A stretch of DNA of 64,000 bases from Pseudomonas sp. Root562 (GCF_001427125.1 NZ_LMGK01000025.1:314682-378681), one strand, 5' to 3'; numbered from the stretch's first letter, positions 17,821 to 25,650 are shown. Numbers and translations: made by a program. Notes: generated by a model not told the origin, from the letters alone.

Positions 17821-18960
17821 GTGCATATCGCCCGAACCGTTTTCCGCGACGACCATGAGATGTTTCGCACCACCGTGCGGCGTTTTTTCGAGCGCGAATG
17901 CCTGCCGCGCCAGGCAGCCTGGGACAAGGCCGGTCAGGTCGACCGGGAAACCTGGCTCAAGGCCGGGCGCGAAGGCTTGCTGGGCATCACCCTGCCCCCC
18001 GAGTACGGTGGAGGCGGCGGGGATTTCGGCCACTGTGCAGTGTTCAACGAAGAGTTCGCCCGGGCTGGCGTGAGCGGTGCTTACTTCAGCATGCACTCCG
18101 ACGTCATTGCTCCTTATATCAATCGTTGCGGCAACGAAGAACAGAAACAGAAATGGCTGCCGGGCATTTGCTCCGGCGAGACCATCCTGGCGATCGCCAT
18201 GACCGAACCCGGCACCGGCAGCGACCTCAAGGCTGTGCGTACCACCGCCGTGCGCGACGGTGACGAATACGTCATCAATGGCAGCAAGACCTTTATCAGC
18301 AACGGCCTGACCGCCGATCTGGTGATTGTCGTGTGCAAGACCGATCCGTCCGCGGGCGCCAAGGGCATCAGCCTGATCGCCGTGGAAGCCAGCCGTGCCG
18401 GCTTCAAGCGCGGGCGCAAGCTGGAGAAGGTCGGCCAGGCTGCAGCCGATACCGCCGAGCTGTTCTTCGACAATGTCCGCGTGCCAGTGGGCAATCGCCT
18501 TGGTGAAGAAGGCCTGGGCTTCACCTATCTGATGGGTGAACTGCCGCAGGAGCGGTTCTCCATCGCCGTGTCCGCTGCCGCCAAGCTCGAGCGCCTGCTG
18601 GAGCAAACGCTCGAGTACGTGAAGGACCGCAAAGCGTTCAACCAGACCGTATGGGACTTCCAGAACAGCAAGTTCAAACTCGCCGACATCAAGGCCCAGG
18701 CCACCGCCATGCGCGTGATGGTCGACTACTACCTGGGCGAGCACATGCGCCGGCGCCTGACCCTCGAAGAAGCGGCGATCGCCAAGCTCTACACCACCGA
18801 AACCCTGTGGAAATGCATCGACGACATGGTCCAGCTGCATGGCGGCTACGGCTACATGATGGAGTACCCGATCGCCCGAGCGTTCGTCGACTGCCGCGTC
18901 AATCGCATCTACGGCGGAACCAGCGAAGTCATGCGCGAACTGATTGCGCGCAAGCTCTGA
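17821..18960 (+). CDS. Acyl-CoA dehydrogenase (paralogue of 7661-8800)
   Basis: This 379-residue enzyme starts with GTG at 17821. That start is supported by GAGGAG 7 nt upstream and by alignment with the paralogue (MHINRTVYREDHEM versus VHIARTVFRDDHEM). It has AMTEPGTGSDLKAVRTTA, DRKAFNQTVWDFQNSKF and IYGGTSEVMRELIARKL. It would oxidise an acyl-CoA with FAD and ETF. It is the first gene of a five-gene run (dehydrogenase, thiolase, two MaoC subunits, SDR) that by itself covers one full beta-oxidation turn. Confidence 0.93.
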   Translation: MHIARTVFRDDHEMFRTTVRRFFERECLPRQAAWDKAGQVDRETWLKAGREGLLGITLPPEYGGGGGDFGHCAVFNEEFARAGVSGAYFSMHSDVIAPYINRCGNEEQKQKWLPGICSGETILAIAMTEPGTGSDLKAVRTTAVRDGDEYVINGSKTFISNGLTADLVIVVCKTDPSAGAKGISLIAVEASRAGFKRGRKLEKVGQAAADTAELFFDNVRVPVGNRLGEEGLGFTYLMGELPQERFSIAVSAAAKLERLLEQTLEYVKDRKAFNQTVWDFQNSKFKLADIKAQATAMRVMVDYYLGEHMRRRLTLEEAAIAKLYTTETLWKCIDDMVQLHGGYGYMMEYPIARAFVDCRVNRIYGGTSEVMRELIARKL

Positions 18961-18989
18961 TCCTCAAAAACAAAAAAAGGAAATACACG

Positions 18990-20174
18990 ATGAGCCATAA
19001 GGTATTCGTTGCTGGCGTCGGCATGATCCAGTTCAAGAAACCGGGGACCAACGAGCCCTACGATGTCATGGGTGAACAGGCGATCCGCCAGGCCCTGGCT
19101 GACTCGGGCGTGGACTTCGCTGACATCCAGCAGGCCTACGCCGGCTACGTCTACGGCGATTCCACCTGCGGTCAGAAAGCCTTGTACCGCGTGGGCATGA
19201 CCGGCATCCCGCTGATTAACGTCAACAACAACTGCGCCACCGGTTCCAGCGCCCTGTTCCTCGCCCGTCAGGCCGTGGCCAGCGGCGCCGTGGACTGCGC
19301 CCTGGCGTTTGGTTTCGAACACATGAACCCGGGCGCGTTGAAATCTGCCTGGCCCGATCGCGCACCGGCCACTGAGCGTGCCTTGGTGTTGGCCAACGAA
19401 CTGATCGGCATGCCTGACCTGCCCAATGCCATCCGCCAGTTCGGCGGCGCCGGCTACGCGCACATGCAAAAGTACGGCACCCGACTGGAAACCTTCGCCA
19501 AGATCCGCGCCAAGGCCAGCCGTCATGCGGCCAATAACCCGCTGGCGGTGTTCCGCAACGTGGTGAGCGCCGAAGAAGTCATGGCCGCGCCGATGCTGTG
19601 GGAAGGCGTGATGACCCGCCTGATGGCCTGCCCGCCGACCTGTGGCGCTGCTGCCGCCATCGTGGTGTCCGAGGCCTTCGCGAAAAAACACGGCCTGCGC
19701 ACCGACGTGTTGATGGCCGGCCAGGCCCTGACCACTGACCTGCCGAGCACCTACGACACCAAGGACATGATCCGCGTGGTCGGTTTCGACATGACGCGCA
19801 TGGCTGCCGACATCGCCTACAACCAGGCCGGTATTGGCCCGCAAGACATCGACGTGATCGAGTTGCACGACTGCTTCGCGCAGAACGAATTGCTGACCTA
19901 CGAAGGCCTGGGCCTGTGTGCCGAAGGCGCAGGCGAGCAATTGGTCAACGACGGCGACAACACCTACGGCGGCAAATGGGTCACCAACCCGTCCGGTGGC
20001 TTGCTCTCCAAAGGACATCCGCTGGGCGCCACCGGCCTGGCCCAGTGCTACGAACTGACCCATCAACTGCGCGGTACCGCCGAGCAACGTCAGGTGCAGA
20101 ACGCGCGAATTGCGGTGCAGCACAACCTCGGCCTGGGCGGCGCCTGCGTGGTGACCGTGTACCAGAAGAACTGA
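18990..20174 (+). CDS. SCPx-type thiolase (paralogue of 6421-7629)
   Basis: This 394-residue enzyme has Cys82 (NNNCATGSSALF), ELHDCFAQNE and GHPLGATG, the same set as the paralogue on the other side of the regulator. It cleaves a 3-oxoacyl-CoA, releasing acetyl- or propionyl-CoA; propionyl would be expected if the alpha carbon carries a methyl group. AAGGA lies 9 nt before ATG 18990, 29 bp after the dehydrogenase stop. Duplicated dehydrogenase-thiolase modules suggest two rounds on differently branched or shortened chains. Confidence 0.9.
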   Translation: MSHKVFVAGVGMIQFKKPGTNEPYDVMGEQAIRQALADSGVDFADIQQAYAGYVYGDSTCGQKALYRVGMTGIPLINVNNNCATGSSALFLARQAVASGAVDCALAFGFEHMNPGALKSAWPDRAPATERALVLANELIGMPDLPNAIRQFGGAGYAHMQKYGTRLETFAKIRAKASRHAANNPLAVFRNVVSAEEVMAAPMLWEGVMTRLMACPPTCGAAAAIVVSEAFAKKHGLRTDVLMAGQALTTDLPSTYDTKDMIRVVGFDMTRMAADIAYNQAGIGPQDIDVIELHDCFAQNELLTYEGLGLCAEGAGEQLVNDGDNTYGGKWVTNPSGGLLSKGHPLGATGLAQCYELTHQLRGTAEQRQVQNARIAVQHNLGLGGACVVTVYQKN

Positions 20175-20203
20175 CACGGCCGGCAATCCAGGGAGACATT
20201 TCG

Positions 20204-20644
20204 ATGATCGACAAGAAACACATCGGCAGACAACTGCCCACCTTCCTCGTCAACGCCGAAGCAGGTCAATTGCGCTTCTTCGCCAAGGCCACCGGGGAAA
20301 CCAACCCGATCTACTTCGACGAGCAAGCTGCACGTGATGCCGGCCACCCCAACCTGCCACTGCCGCCGACCTTTCTGTTCTCGCTGGAGTTCCAGATTCC
20401 GTCGAACGCCTGGCGTGACGAACTGGGCATCGTCACCGCGCGCATCCTGCACGGTGAAGAATCCTTCCGCTACCACCATATGGCCTACGCCGGCGACACG
20501 TTGCGCTTCGAGGTGCGCATCGCCGACATCTACGACAAGAAAGGCGGTGCCCTGGAATTCGTGGTGCGCGAAACCCGAGTCACCAATCAGCACGGTGAGC
20601 ACGTCGCGGATCTGCGCAGCGTGCTCGTGCAGCGCAACAGCTGA
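20204..20644 (+). CDS. MaoC-like N-terminal-type hot-dog subunit
   Basis: This 146-residue protein resembles the MaoC_dehydrat_N/FAS1-DH half-domain (GRQLPTFLVNAEAGQLRFFAKATGETNPIYFDE, then LPLPPTFLFSLEF). It lacks the Asp/His pair seen in its neighbour, so it is probably the non-catalytic, substrate-binding partner. This recalls heteromeric enoyl-CoA hydratases such as ChsH1-ChsH2 or HadA-HadB. It ends 14 bp before the catalytic partner gene. Paired hot-dogs of this kind accommodate bulky acyl-CoA substrates. Confidence 0.85.
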   Translation: MIDKKHIGRQLPTFLVNAEAGQLRFFAKATGETNPIYFDEQAARDAGHPNLPLPPTFLFSLEFQIPSNAWRDELGIVTARILHGEESFRYHHMAYAGDTLRFEVRIADIYDKKGGALEFVVRETRVTNQHGEHVADLRSVLVQRNS

Positions 20645-20658
20645 AGCGGAGAACACTG

Positions 20659-21075
20659 ATGAACGCCATAAGCCTGGAAAAAATCAACATCGGCGACACC
20701 CTGCCGCCACTGGCCCTCCCACCGATCAACCGCACCACCCTGGCTCTGTTTGCCGGTGCGTCGGGTGATTACAACGCCATTCACATCGACACCGATTACG
20801 CGCGCCGGGCGGGCATGCCCGATGTGTTCGCCCACGGCATGTTGTCGATGGCCTACCTCGGTCGCCTGCTGACCCAATGGGTCGACCAGCGCCAGTTGCG
20901 CGAGTTCGGCGTGCGCTTTCTTGGCATCACCCACCTGGGTCACCAGATCACCTGCAGCGGCACTGTCGTCGACCGCTTCGAGGTCGAGGGCGAGCAACGG
21001 ATCAAGGTCGAAGTGCGCACCACCAATCAATACGGCGAGACCAAGATCGTTGGCGACGCCGTGATCGCTCTCTAA
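20659..21075 (+). CDS. MaoC-like enoyl-CoA hydratase (R-specific), catalytic subunit
   Basis: This 138-residue hot-dog has the hydratase-2 motif FAGASGDYNAIHID with Asp37 and His42, followed by GMPDVFAHGMLSMAYLG. It hydrates trans-2-enoyl-CoA to (3R)-hydroxyacyl-CoA, the stereochemistry used in peroxisomal MFE-2-type oxidation. GGAG lies 8 nt before the ATG. It lies between the putative partner subunit and an SDR that could oxidise the product. Confidence 0.88.
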   Translation: MNAISLEKINIGDTLPPLALPPINRTTLALFAGASGDYNAIHIDTDYARRAGMPDVFAHGMLSMAYLGRLLTQWVDQRQLREFGVRFLGITHLGHQITCSGTVVDRFEVEGEQRIKVEVRTTNQYGETKIVGDAVIAL

Positions 21076-21105
21076 ACAAAACCGATAACTGAGGAGCAAC
21101 ACCCC

Positions 21106-21930
21106 ATGGCAAAACTCGAAGGCAAAGTTGCACTGGTCACCGGCTCCGGTCGTGGCATCGGCCAGCAAATCGCCCTGAAACTGGCGAGCGAAGGCGCGCG
21201 CATCGTGATCAACGACCTGGACGCCGATCCGGCCCACGAGACCGCTGAAATAATCCGCAAACTGGGTGGCGAAGCTGCCGTGTGCCACGGCAACGTCAGC
21301 GCCCCGGACTTCGGCGACCGCTACGTCAAGACCGCAATGGACAACTTCGGCGCCATCGACATCATCGTCAACAACGCCGGCTACACCTGGGACGACGTGA
21401 TCCAGAAGATGACGGACGAGCAGTGGTACGCGATCCTCGATTGCCACATGACCGCGCCGTTCCGCATCCTGCGTGCCGCCTACCCGATCATCAAGGCGCA
21501 AGCCCAGGCCGATGCGGCAGCCGAGCGTGAAGTGTTCCGCAAAGTGGTGAACATCTCCTCGGTTTCGGCCCTCAAAGGCAACGCCGGGCAGATGAACTAC
21601 TCCTCGGCCAAGGCCGGTGTCCTCGGCATGACCCGAGCGCTGGCGCGTGAATGGGGCCGTTTCAAAGTCAACGTCAATGCCGTTGCATTCGGTTTCATCG
21701 AAACCCGCATGACCAGCGCCGATGCCCATGCCGGTGCGACTGTGAGCATCGAAGGTCGTGACATTCGTGTCGGCATCAGCCCGGAGGCGGCCAAGTCGTT
21801 CAGTCAGCGCAACCCATTGGGTCGCCCGGGCACCGTGAAAGAGGCAGCCGACGCCGTGTACCTGTTCTGCTCGCCGGAGTCGAACTACATCACCGCGCAA
21901 ACCATCGCTGTGGCCGGCGATCTGCAATAA
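21106..21930 (+). CDS. SDR, predicted (3R)-hydroxyacyl-CoA dehydrogenase
   Basis: This 274-residue classical SDR has the nucleotide motif TGSGRGIG (12-19), NNAG (89-92), Ser151/Ser152, Tyr165 and Lys169 (YSSAK). An insertion around residues 131-142 (AQAQADAAAERE) lies just before the catalytic Ser. Position after the MaoC genes suggests NAD-dependent oxidation of a 3-hydroxyacyl-CoA, so the three genes together would do the job of eukaryotic MFE-2. GAGGAG lies 9 nt before the ATG. A FabG-like reductase role is the alternative. Confidence 0.88.
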   Translation: MAKLEGKVALVTGSGRGIGQQIALKLASEGARIVINDLDADPAHETAEIIRKLGGEAAVCHGNVSAPDFGDRYVKTAMDNFGAIDIIVNNAGYTWDDVIQKMTDEQWYAILDCHMTAPFRILRAAYPIIKAQAQADAAAEREVFRKVVNISSVSALKGNAGQMNYSSAKAGVLGMTRALAREWGRFKVNVNAVAFGFIETRMTSADAHAGATVSIEGRDIRVGISPEAAKSFSQRNPLGRPGTVKEAADAVYLFCSPESNYITAQTIAVAGDLQ

Positions 21931-21943
21931 CCGTAACTGCACT

Positions 21944-22043
21944 TGTAGGAGCGAGCCTGCTCGCGATGGTCGTCAACGATAACGCTGGCTGCCTGGCACC
22001 CCGCGATGTCGCGGACATTTTCGCGAGCGGGCGCGCTCCTACA
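21944..22043. repeat. REPIN (inverted REP pair)
   Basis: Arms 21944-21966 and 22021-22043 are inverted with two mismatches and enclose 54 bp. It separates the beta-oxidation operon from the TetR gene and may also end the upstream transcript. Confidence 0.8.
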
Positions 22044-22069
22044 GGGACGCAGAAACGCAGGATCACACC

Positions 22070-22717
22070 ATGAACATGACTGAAAGCAATATCCGCCTGG
22101 CCGCCATCAAACTGATCTCGCGCAATGGCTACGGTTCGATGAGTCTGCGTCAGCTTGCCAGCGAAGCAGGCATCAATGCCTCCACTCTGTACCTCTACTA
22201 CAAAGGCAAAAACGAACTGCTGCTGGAGCTGATCCTCGAGTATTTCCAGGGAGTGTCCCGGGAGTGGGCGCGGCGTCGGCCGAAAAAGGCAGCGAGCGCC
22301 GATGTGAAATTGCTCGCCTTCATCGCCTGCCACGTACGCTATCATCTGGAACATCAGGACGAGGCGATGCTCGGCAATCTGGAGTTGCGCAGTCTCCCCG
22401 AAGAGGATCTGGAGCAGGTCCGCCAAGCCCGGCGCCAGTATTTGAAAGCCTTGCAGGAACTACTAGAACAAGGGGTCAAGGAAGGTTCACTGAGCTGCGC
22501 CGAACCCAAGTTGATGGCGCGCACCCTGTTCAACATGCTGACCCATGCTTGCGTCTGGTACCGCACCGATGGCCGCTGGGACATCGATGCCGTCATCCGC
22601 CATTACTCGGTACTGGTAATGAAAATGCTCGGCGCCGCAACCATCCCGTCGCCTCGGGCGCCTGTGCCGCAAGCCATAATCACCCGCCGTGCCATGCCTG
22701 TGGAGGTGCGTCCATGA
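22070..22717 (+). CDS. TetR/AcrR family transcriptional regulator
   Basis: This 215-residue protein has an N-terminal helix-turn-helix (NIRLAAIKLISRNGYGSMSLRQLA, then INASTLYLYYKGKNELL) and a variable ligand-binding domain. FadR-like TetR proteins often repress fatty-acid or acyl-CoA operons. No copy of the 17-bp palindrome lies before it, so it belongs to a different control layer. Its stop overlaps the start of the next gene (ATGA), tying it to a degenerate SDR. Confidence 0.9.
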   Translation: MNMTESNIRLAAIKLISRNGYGSMSLRQLASEAGINASTLYLYYKGKNELLLELILEYFQGVSREWARRRPKKAASADVKLLAFIACHVRYHLEHQDEAMLGNLELRSLPEEDLEQVRQARRQYLKALQELLEQGVKEGSLSCAEPKLMARTLFNMLTHACVWYRTDGRWDIDAVIRHYSVLVMKMLGAATIPSPRAPVPQAIITRRAMPVEVRP

Positions 22718-23346
22718 GCGATCTGATGCAGCCCTTTTCCATGACCGGCAAGACGGTGCTGGTGGCCGACGCCACCACTCGACTGGGCGCGCATTTCGCC
22801 CGGCTGATCAGCCGTGCCGGAGCGCGTGTGGCCCTCGGTGGGCAACACCCGGCGCAGTTGGAGCAACTGGCAGCGGATTTGCGCTGGGAAGGGGGCGAAG
22901 TCTTGATCATCAGCCTCGACAATGCCCGCCGGCCGAGTATCGAAGCCGCCCTGGACACCGTCCAGCAACGCTTTGGCAGCGTCGATGTGCTGATCAACAA
23001 CAGCGCCGAGCGCGAACATGTAGCCTTGAACAATCACATCGTCCATTGCACCAGCCTGCACATGATCAGGGCCGAACGCGGAGGCAGCATCGTCAATATC
23101 GATCCGCCACCGCAGCCCATCAGCGAGCCTAACCCGTGCCTGCGCCCCAACAGCAGCCTGATCCGCATGAGCCGCGCCATGGCCCAGTCACTCACACCAC
23201 ACCGCATACGCATCAACGTCATAGCCCCAGGCCGAGACAAGGACGCCGGACTGCAGGAGCTCAATGGCCCCATGCTGTTGCTGGCCAGCGGCGCCGGGGC
23301 GAGCGTGACCGGTGCCGTGCTGCACATCGATAACCCGGGGCTCTGA
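22714..23346 (+). CDS. Degenerate SDR-fold protein, probably non-catalytic
   Basis: This 210-residue Rossmann-like protein is recognisable by VDVLINNSA, GSIVNI and PHRIRINVIAPG. The glycine-rich loop is lost (VADATTRLG instead of TGxxxGxG), the catalytic Ser after GSIVNI is replaced by DPPP, and the Tyr-x3-Lys region reads LRPNSSLIRMSR. It is shorter than usual (about 250). It starts inside the last codons of the TetR gene, so the two are made together. Either a decaying gene or a ligand-binding co-sensor. Confidence 0.75.
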   Translation: MSDLMQPFSMTGKTVLVADATTRLGAHFARLISRAGARVALGGQHPAQLEQLAADLRWEGGEVLIISLDNARRPSIEAALDTVQQRFGSVDVLINNSAEREHVALNNHIVHCTSLHMIRAERGGSIVNIDPPPQPISEPNPCLRPNSSLIRMSRAMAQSLTPHRIRINVIAPGRDKDAGLQELNGPMLLLASGAGASVTGAVLHIDNPGL

Positions 23347-23700
23347 GCGCGCTTTTCTTGTGGGAGCAACTGTCTTCCCCATGCCACTCGTCACCGCCTT
23401 CGCGAGCAAGCCCGCTCCCACAGTGGTTTGTGATGCACACAGATTTCGTGAGCGACTCACACCCTGTGGGAGCTGGCTTGCCAGCGATGGCGGCCTTGAA
23501 GACACCCATGATTTTGCGCCTGAACCCATTCCTCTGTGGGCGGGCTTGCTCGCGAAAGCGCCGGCACATCCAGCATTAGTGGCGACTGATACTCCGCCTT
23601 CGCGGGCAAGCCCGCCCCCACAGGGTAATGGGTCTGGCCGGACGTTCAGAGCTGGCTGTCAGGCCGTCATCGCTGGCAAGCCAGCTCCCACAGGAATCGC
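23347..23700. repeat. Cluster of six REP elements
   Basis: This non-coding stretch carries six REP-type units of alternating direction near 23360, 23396-23424, 23462-23491, 23532-23558, 23594-23624 and 23667-23693. Each has the CTGTGGGAGC or reverse core, and several can be read as inverted pairs. No gene is supported here; open frames in it run through the repeats. Confidence 0.85.
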
Positions 23701-23730
23701 ATTCCGACAGGAGGAATGCGTAATTGCCGC

Positions 23731-23934
23731 AGCCAGGTCGGCTACCAGGCCCCCTCGGTTGCTGTGGCGGGCCCACGGAGCAGGACCGGAGCGAGGGCAT
23801 GCCGAGCCTAGGCGAGGCACCGAACGAAAGGGGCAAGGGCGTTTGGTTACTTTGCGCCGGGCGGCGTTCCGCTTTTCAAAGTAACCCGCTGTAAAAGCGG
23901 AATCATAAGTCGCCGTTACCGCAGCAACGGATAT
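23731..23934. repeat. Long intergenic repeat, copy 1 (shortened)
   Basis: A block starting near CCAGGTCGGCT and running past 23900 matches the element at the right edge of the window: bases 23766-23790 are identical to 63976-64000. Compared with the edge copy, about 100 bases between the start and this shared block are missing. Similar AT-poor repeats with GTTTGGTTACTTTG-like cores are scattered in fluorescent-Pseudomonas intergenic regions. Function unknown; no coding signal. Confidence 0.65.
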
Positions 23935-23968
23935 GTCCACCAGCAAAACATCGCAACCCTGTAGCCGG

Positions 23969-23985
23969 CCACCTGATACGGGTGG
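23969..23985 (+). promoter_or_regulatory. Regulon operator E, before the sulfatase
   Basis: CCACCT-GATAC-GGGTGG is a 6-5-6 palindrome with one mismatch, 76 bp before the sulfatase ATG. At the usual 22-nt distance stands GAAGAT (24008-24013), a weaker -10 than in units A-D. It ties the sulfatase to the catabolic regulon although REP clusters lie between. Confidence 0.65.
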
Positions 23986-24060
23986 CGCGATCCTTTTGAC
24001 GACGCTTGAAGATCGGGCCCGGTCGCTGTTCGCGACGCCCGTCAACAAGGAGCCAGTCAG

Positions 24061-25647
24061 ATGACTCGCATAAAAAAGTGGCTGCCGAAACTCGCCCTGC
24101 TGGCGACAACGGTCATGGCATTGTCGGCAACCGCCGGGGCTGCCGACAAACCCAACATTCTGGTGATTTTCGGTGATGACATCGGCCAGACCAACATCAG
24201 TGCCTATTCCATGGGCGTGGTCGGGTACAAGACGCCGAACATCGACCGCATTGCCCATGAAGGCATGATGTTCACCGACTACTACGCGGAGAACAGCTGC
24301 ACCGCCGGACGCTCGTCGTTCATTACCGGCCAGTCACCACTGCGCACCGGCCTGACCAAGGTTGGCGTGCCGGGCGCCCCGATCGGTATCCAGAAGCGTG
24401 ACCTCACCATCGCCCAGGCGCTCAAGTCCCAAGGCTACGCCACCGGGCAGTTCGGCAAGAACCACTTGGGCGACAAAGACGAATTCCTGCCGACCAATCA
24501 CGGTTTCGACGAGTTCTTCGGCAACCTTTACCACCTCAACGCCGAAGAGGAACCCGAGCGTCCTTATTGGCCCAAGGATGACCCGGACTTCGTCAAATCC
24601 AGGACACCCCGTGGTGTGATCCATAGTTTTGCCGACGGCAAGATCGAGGACACCGGTGCCCTCACCTCAAAACGTATGGAAACCATCGACGACGAAACCA
24701 CCGCCGCAGCACAGGCGTTCATCGAGAAACAAGCGAAGGCCGACAAGCCGTTCTTCGTCTGGATGAACACCACGCGCATGCACCTGTTCACCCACGTGCG
24801 CGAGTCGATGAAGGGCCAGAGCGGCATGCCCGGCAACGACTATGCCGACGGTATGCTCGAACATGACGGTGATGTCGGAAAACTGCTGAAAACCCTCGAC
24901 GACCTGAAAATCGCCGACAACACCATCGTCGTCTACACCACCGACAACGGTCCCAACCAGTTCTCCTGGCCGGACGCGGCGACCACGCCGTTCCGCAACG
25001 AGAAGAACTCCAACTGGGAAGGCGCTTACCGTGTGCCGGCGATCATTCGCTGGCCGGGCAAGATCAAGGCCGGCGAAGTGTCCAACGAAATGTTCTCGGG
25101 CATGGACTGGTTCCCGACGCTGCTGGCTGCGGCTGGCGAAGCCGATGTAAAAAACAAGCTGCTCAAAGGTTGGGCACCGACTTCCGGCGGTACCAACTTC
25201 AAAGTGCACCTGGACGGCTTCAACCAATTGCCCTACCTGACCGGGCAACAGCCTAAAGGCGAGCGCCGGGAGTTCTACTATTTCAACGACGATGGCGTGC
25301 TGGTCTCGATGCGTTACGACAACTGGAAAGTGGTCTTCGCCGAGCAACGCGATCCCGGTGGATTCACGGTCTGGAGCAGCCCGTTCGTGCCGTTGCGCGT
25401 GCCGAAACTGTTCAATCTGCGGATGGACCCCTATGAGCGGGCGGACATCGTGTCTGACCAGTATTACGACTGGACCGTGAAAAACTCCTACCTGCTGGCA
25501 GCGGGAGTGGCCAAGGCCGCAAGGTTCCTGCAGACCTTCATCGAGTACCCGCCCAGCCAGAAACCGGCCAGCTTCAGCATCGACCAGATTCGCGCGGTGG
25601 TCGACGCGAAAATCGAAGAGAAAGCCAAAGCACAAGCCAAGCCATGA
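24061..25647 (+). CDS. Exported type I sulfatase (Cys-type)
   Basis: This 528-residue protein has a signal peptide ending TAGAA, the metal site DD (39-40), and the sulfatase signature CTAGR at Cys80-Arg84. In that signature the Cys is converted to formylglycine (CxAxR fits the aerobic FGE system). Later metal and phosphate-pocket segments include TTDNGPNQFSWPD and FGKNHLGDKDE. It hydrolyses sulfate esters in the periplasm. GGAG lies before ATG 24061 and a strong terminator follows. With operator E upstream, I infer that it releases the branched or terpenoid-like alcohol that feeds the pathway; arylsulfatase scavenging of sulfur is the alternative. Confidence 0.92.
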   Translation: MTRIKKWLPKLALLATTVMALSATAGAADKPNILVIFGDDIGQTNISAYSMGVVGYKTPNIDRIAHEGMMFTDYYAENSCTAGRSSFITGQSPLRTGLTKVGVPGAPIGIQKRDLTIAQALKSQGYATGQFGKNHLGDKDEFLPTNHGFDEFFGNLYHLNAEEEPERPYWPKDDPDFVKSRTPRGVIHSFADGKIEDTGALTSKRMETIDDETTAAAQAFIEKQAKADKPFFVWMNTTRMHLFTHVRESMKGQSGMPGNDYADGMLEHDGDVGKLLKTLDDLKIADNTIVVYTTDNGPNQFSWPDAATTPFRNEKNSNWEGAYRVPAIIRWPGKIKAGEVSNEMFSGMDWFPTLLAAAGEADVKNKLLKGWAPTSGGTNFKVHLDGFNQLPYLTGQQPKGERREFYYFNDDGVLVSMRYDNWKVVFAEQRDPGGFTVWSSPFVPLRVPKLFNLRMDPYERADIVSDQYYDWTVKNSYLLAAGVAKAARFLQTFIEYPPSQKPASFSIDQIRAVVDAKIEEKAKAQAKP

Positions 25648-25650
25648 GCA

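Noticed and set aside
16282..18840. Very long open frame (852 codons) on the minus strand, opposite the LuxR and dehydrogenase genes
   Set aside because: It spans two convincing plus-strand genes and the gap between them. The translation is His/Gly/Gln-rich with no domain, as expected opposite GC-rich codons with G/C third positions.
23347..23700. Possible CRISPR array because of repeated short units
   Set aside because: Units alternate in direction, vary in sequence and spacing, and match the REP type; no cas genes are present.
23312..23884. Open frames through the 23.3-23.9 kb gap
   Set aside because: They are built from REP units and the dispersed repeat, have no ribosome site, and yield no protein-like composition.
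3446..25647. Complete steroid-degradation cluster
   Set aside because: No 3-ketosteroid dehydrogenase, 9-alpha-hydroxylase, extradiol dioxygenase or ring C/D genes are present; only side-chain-type enzymes are seen.
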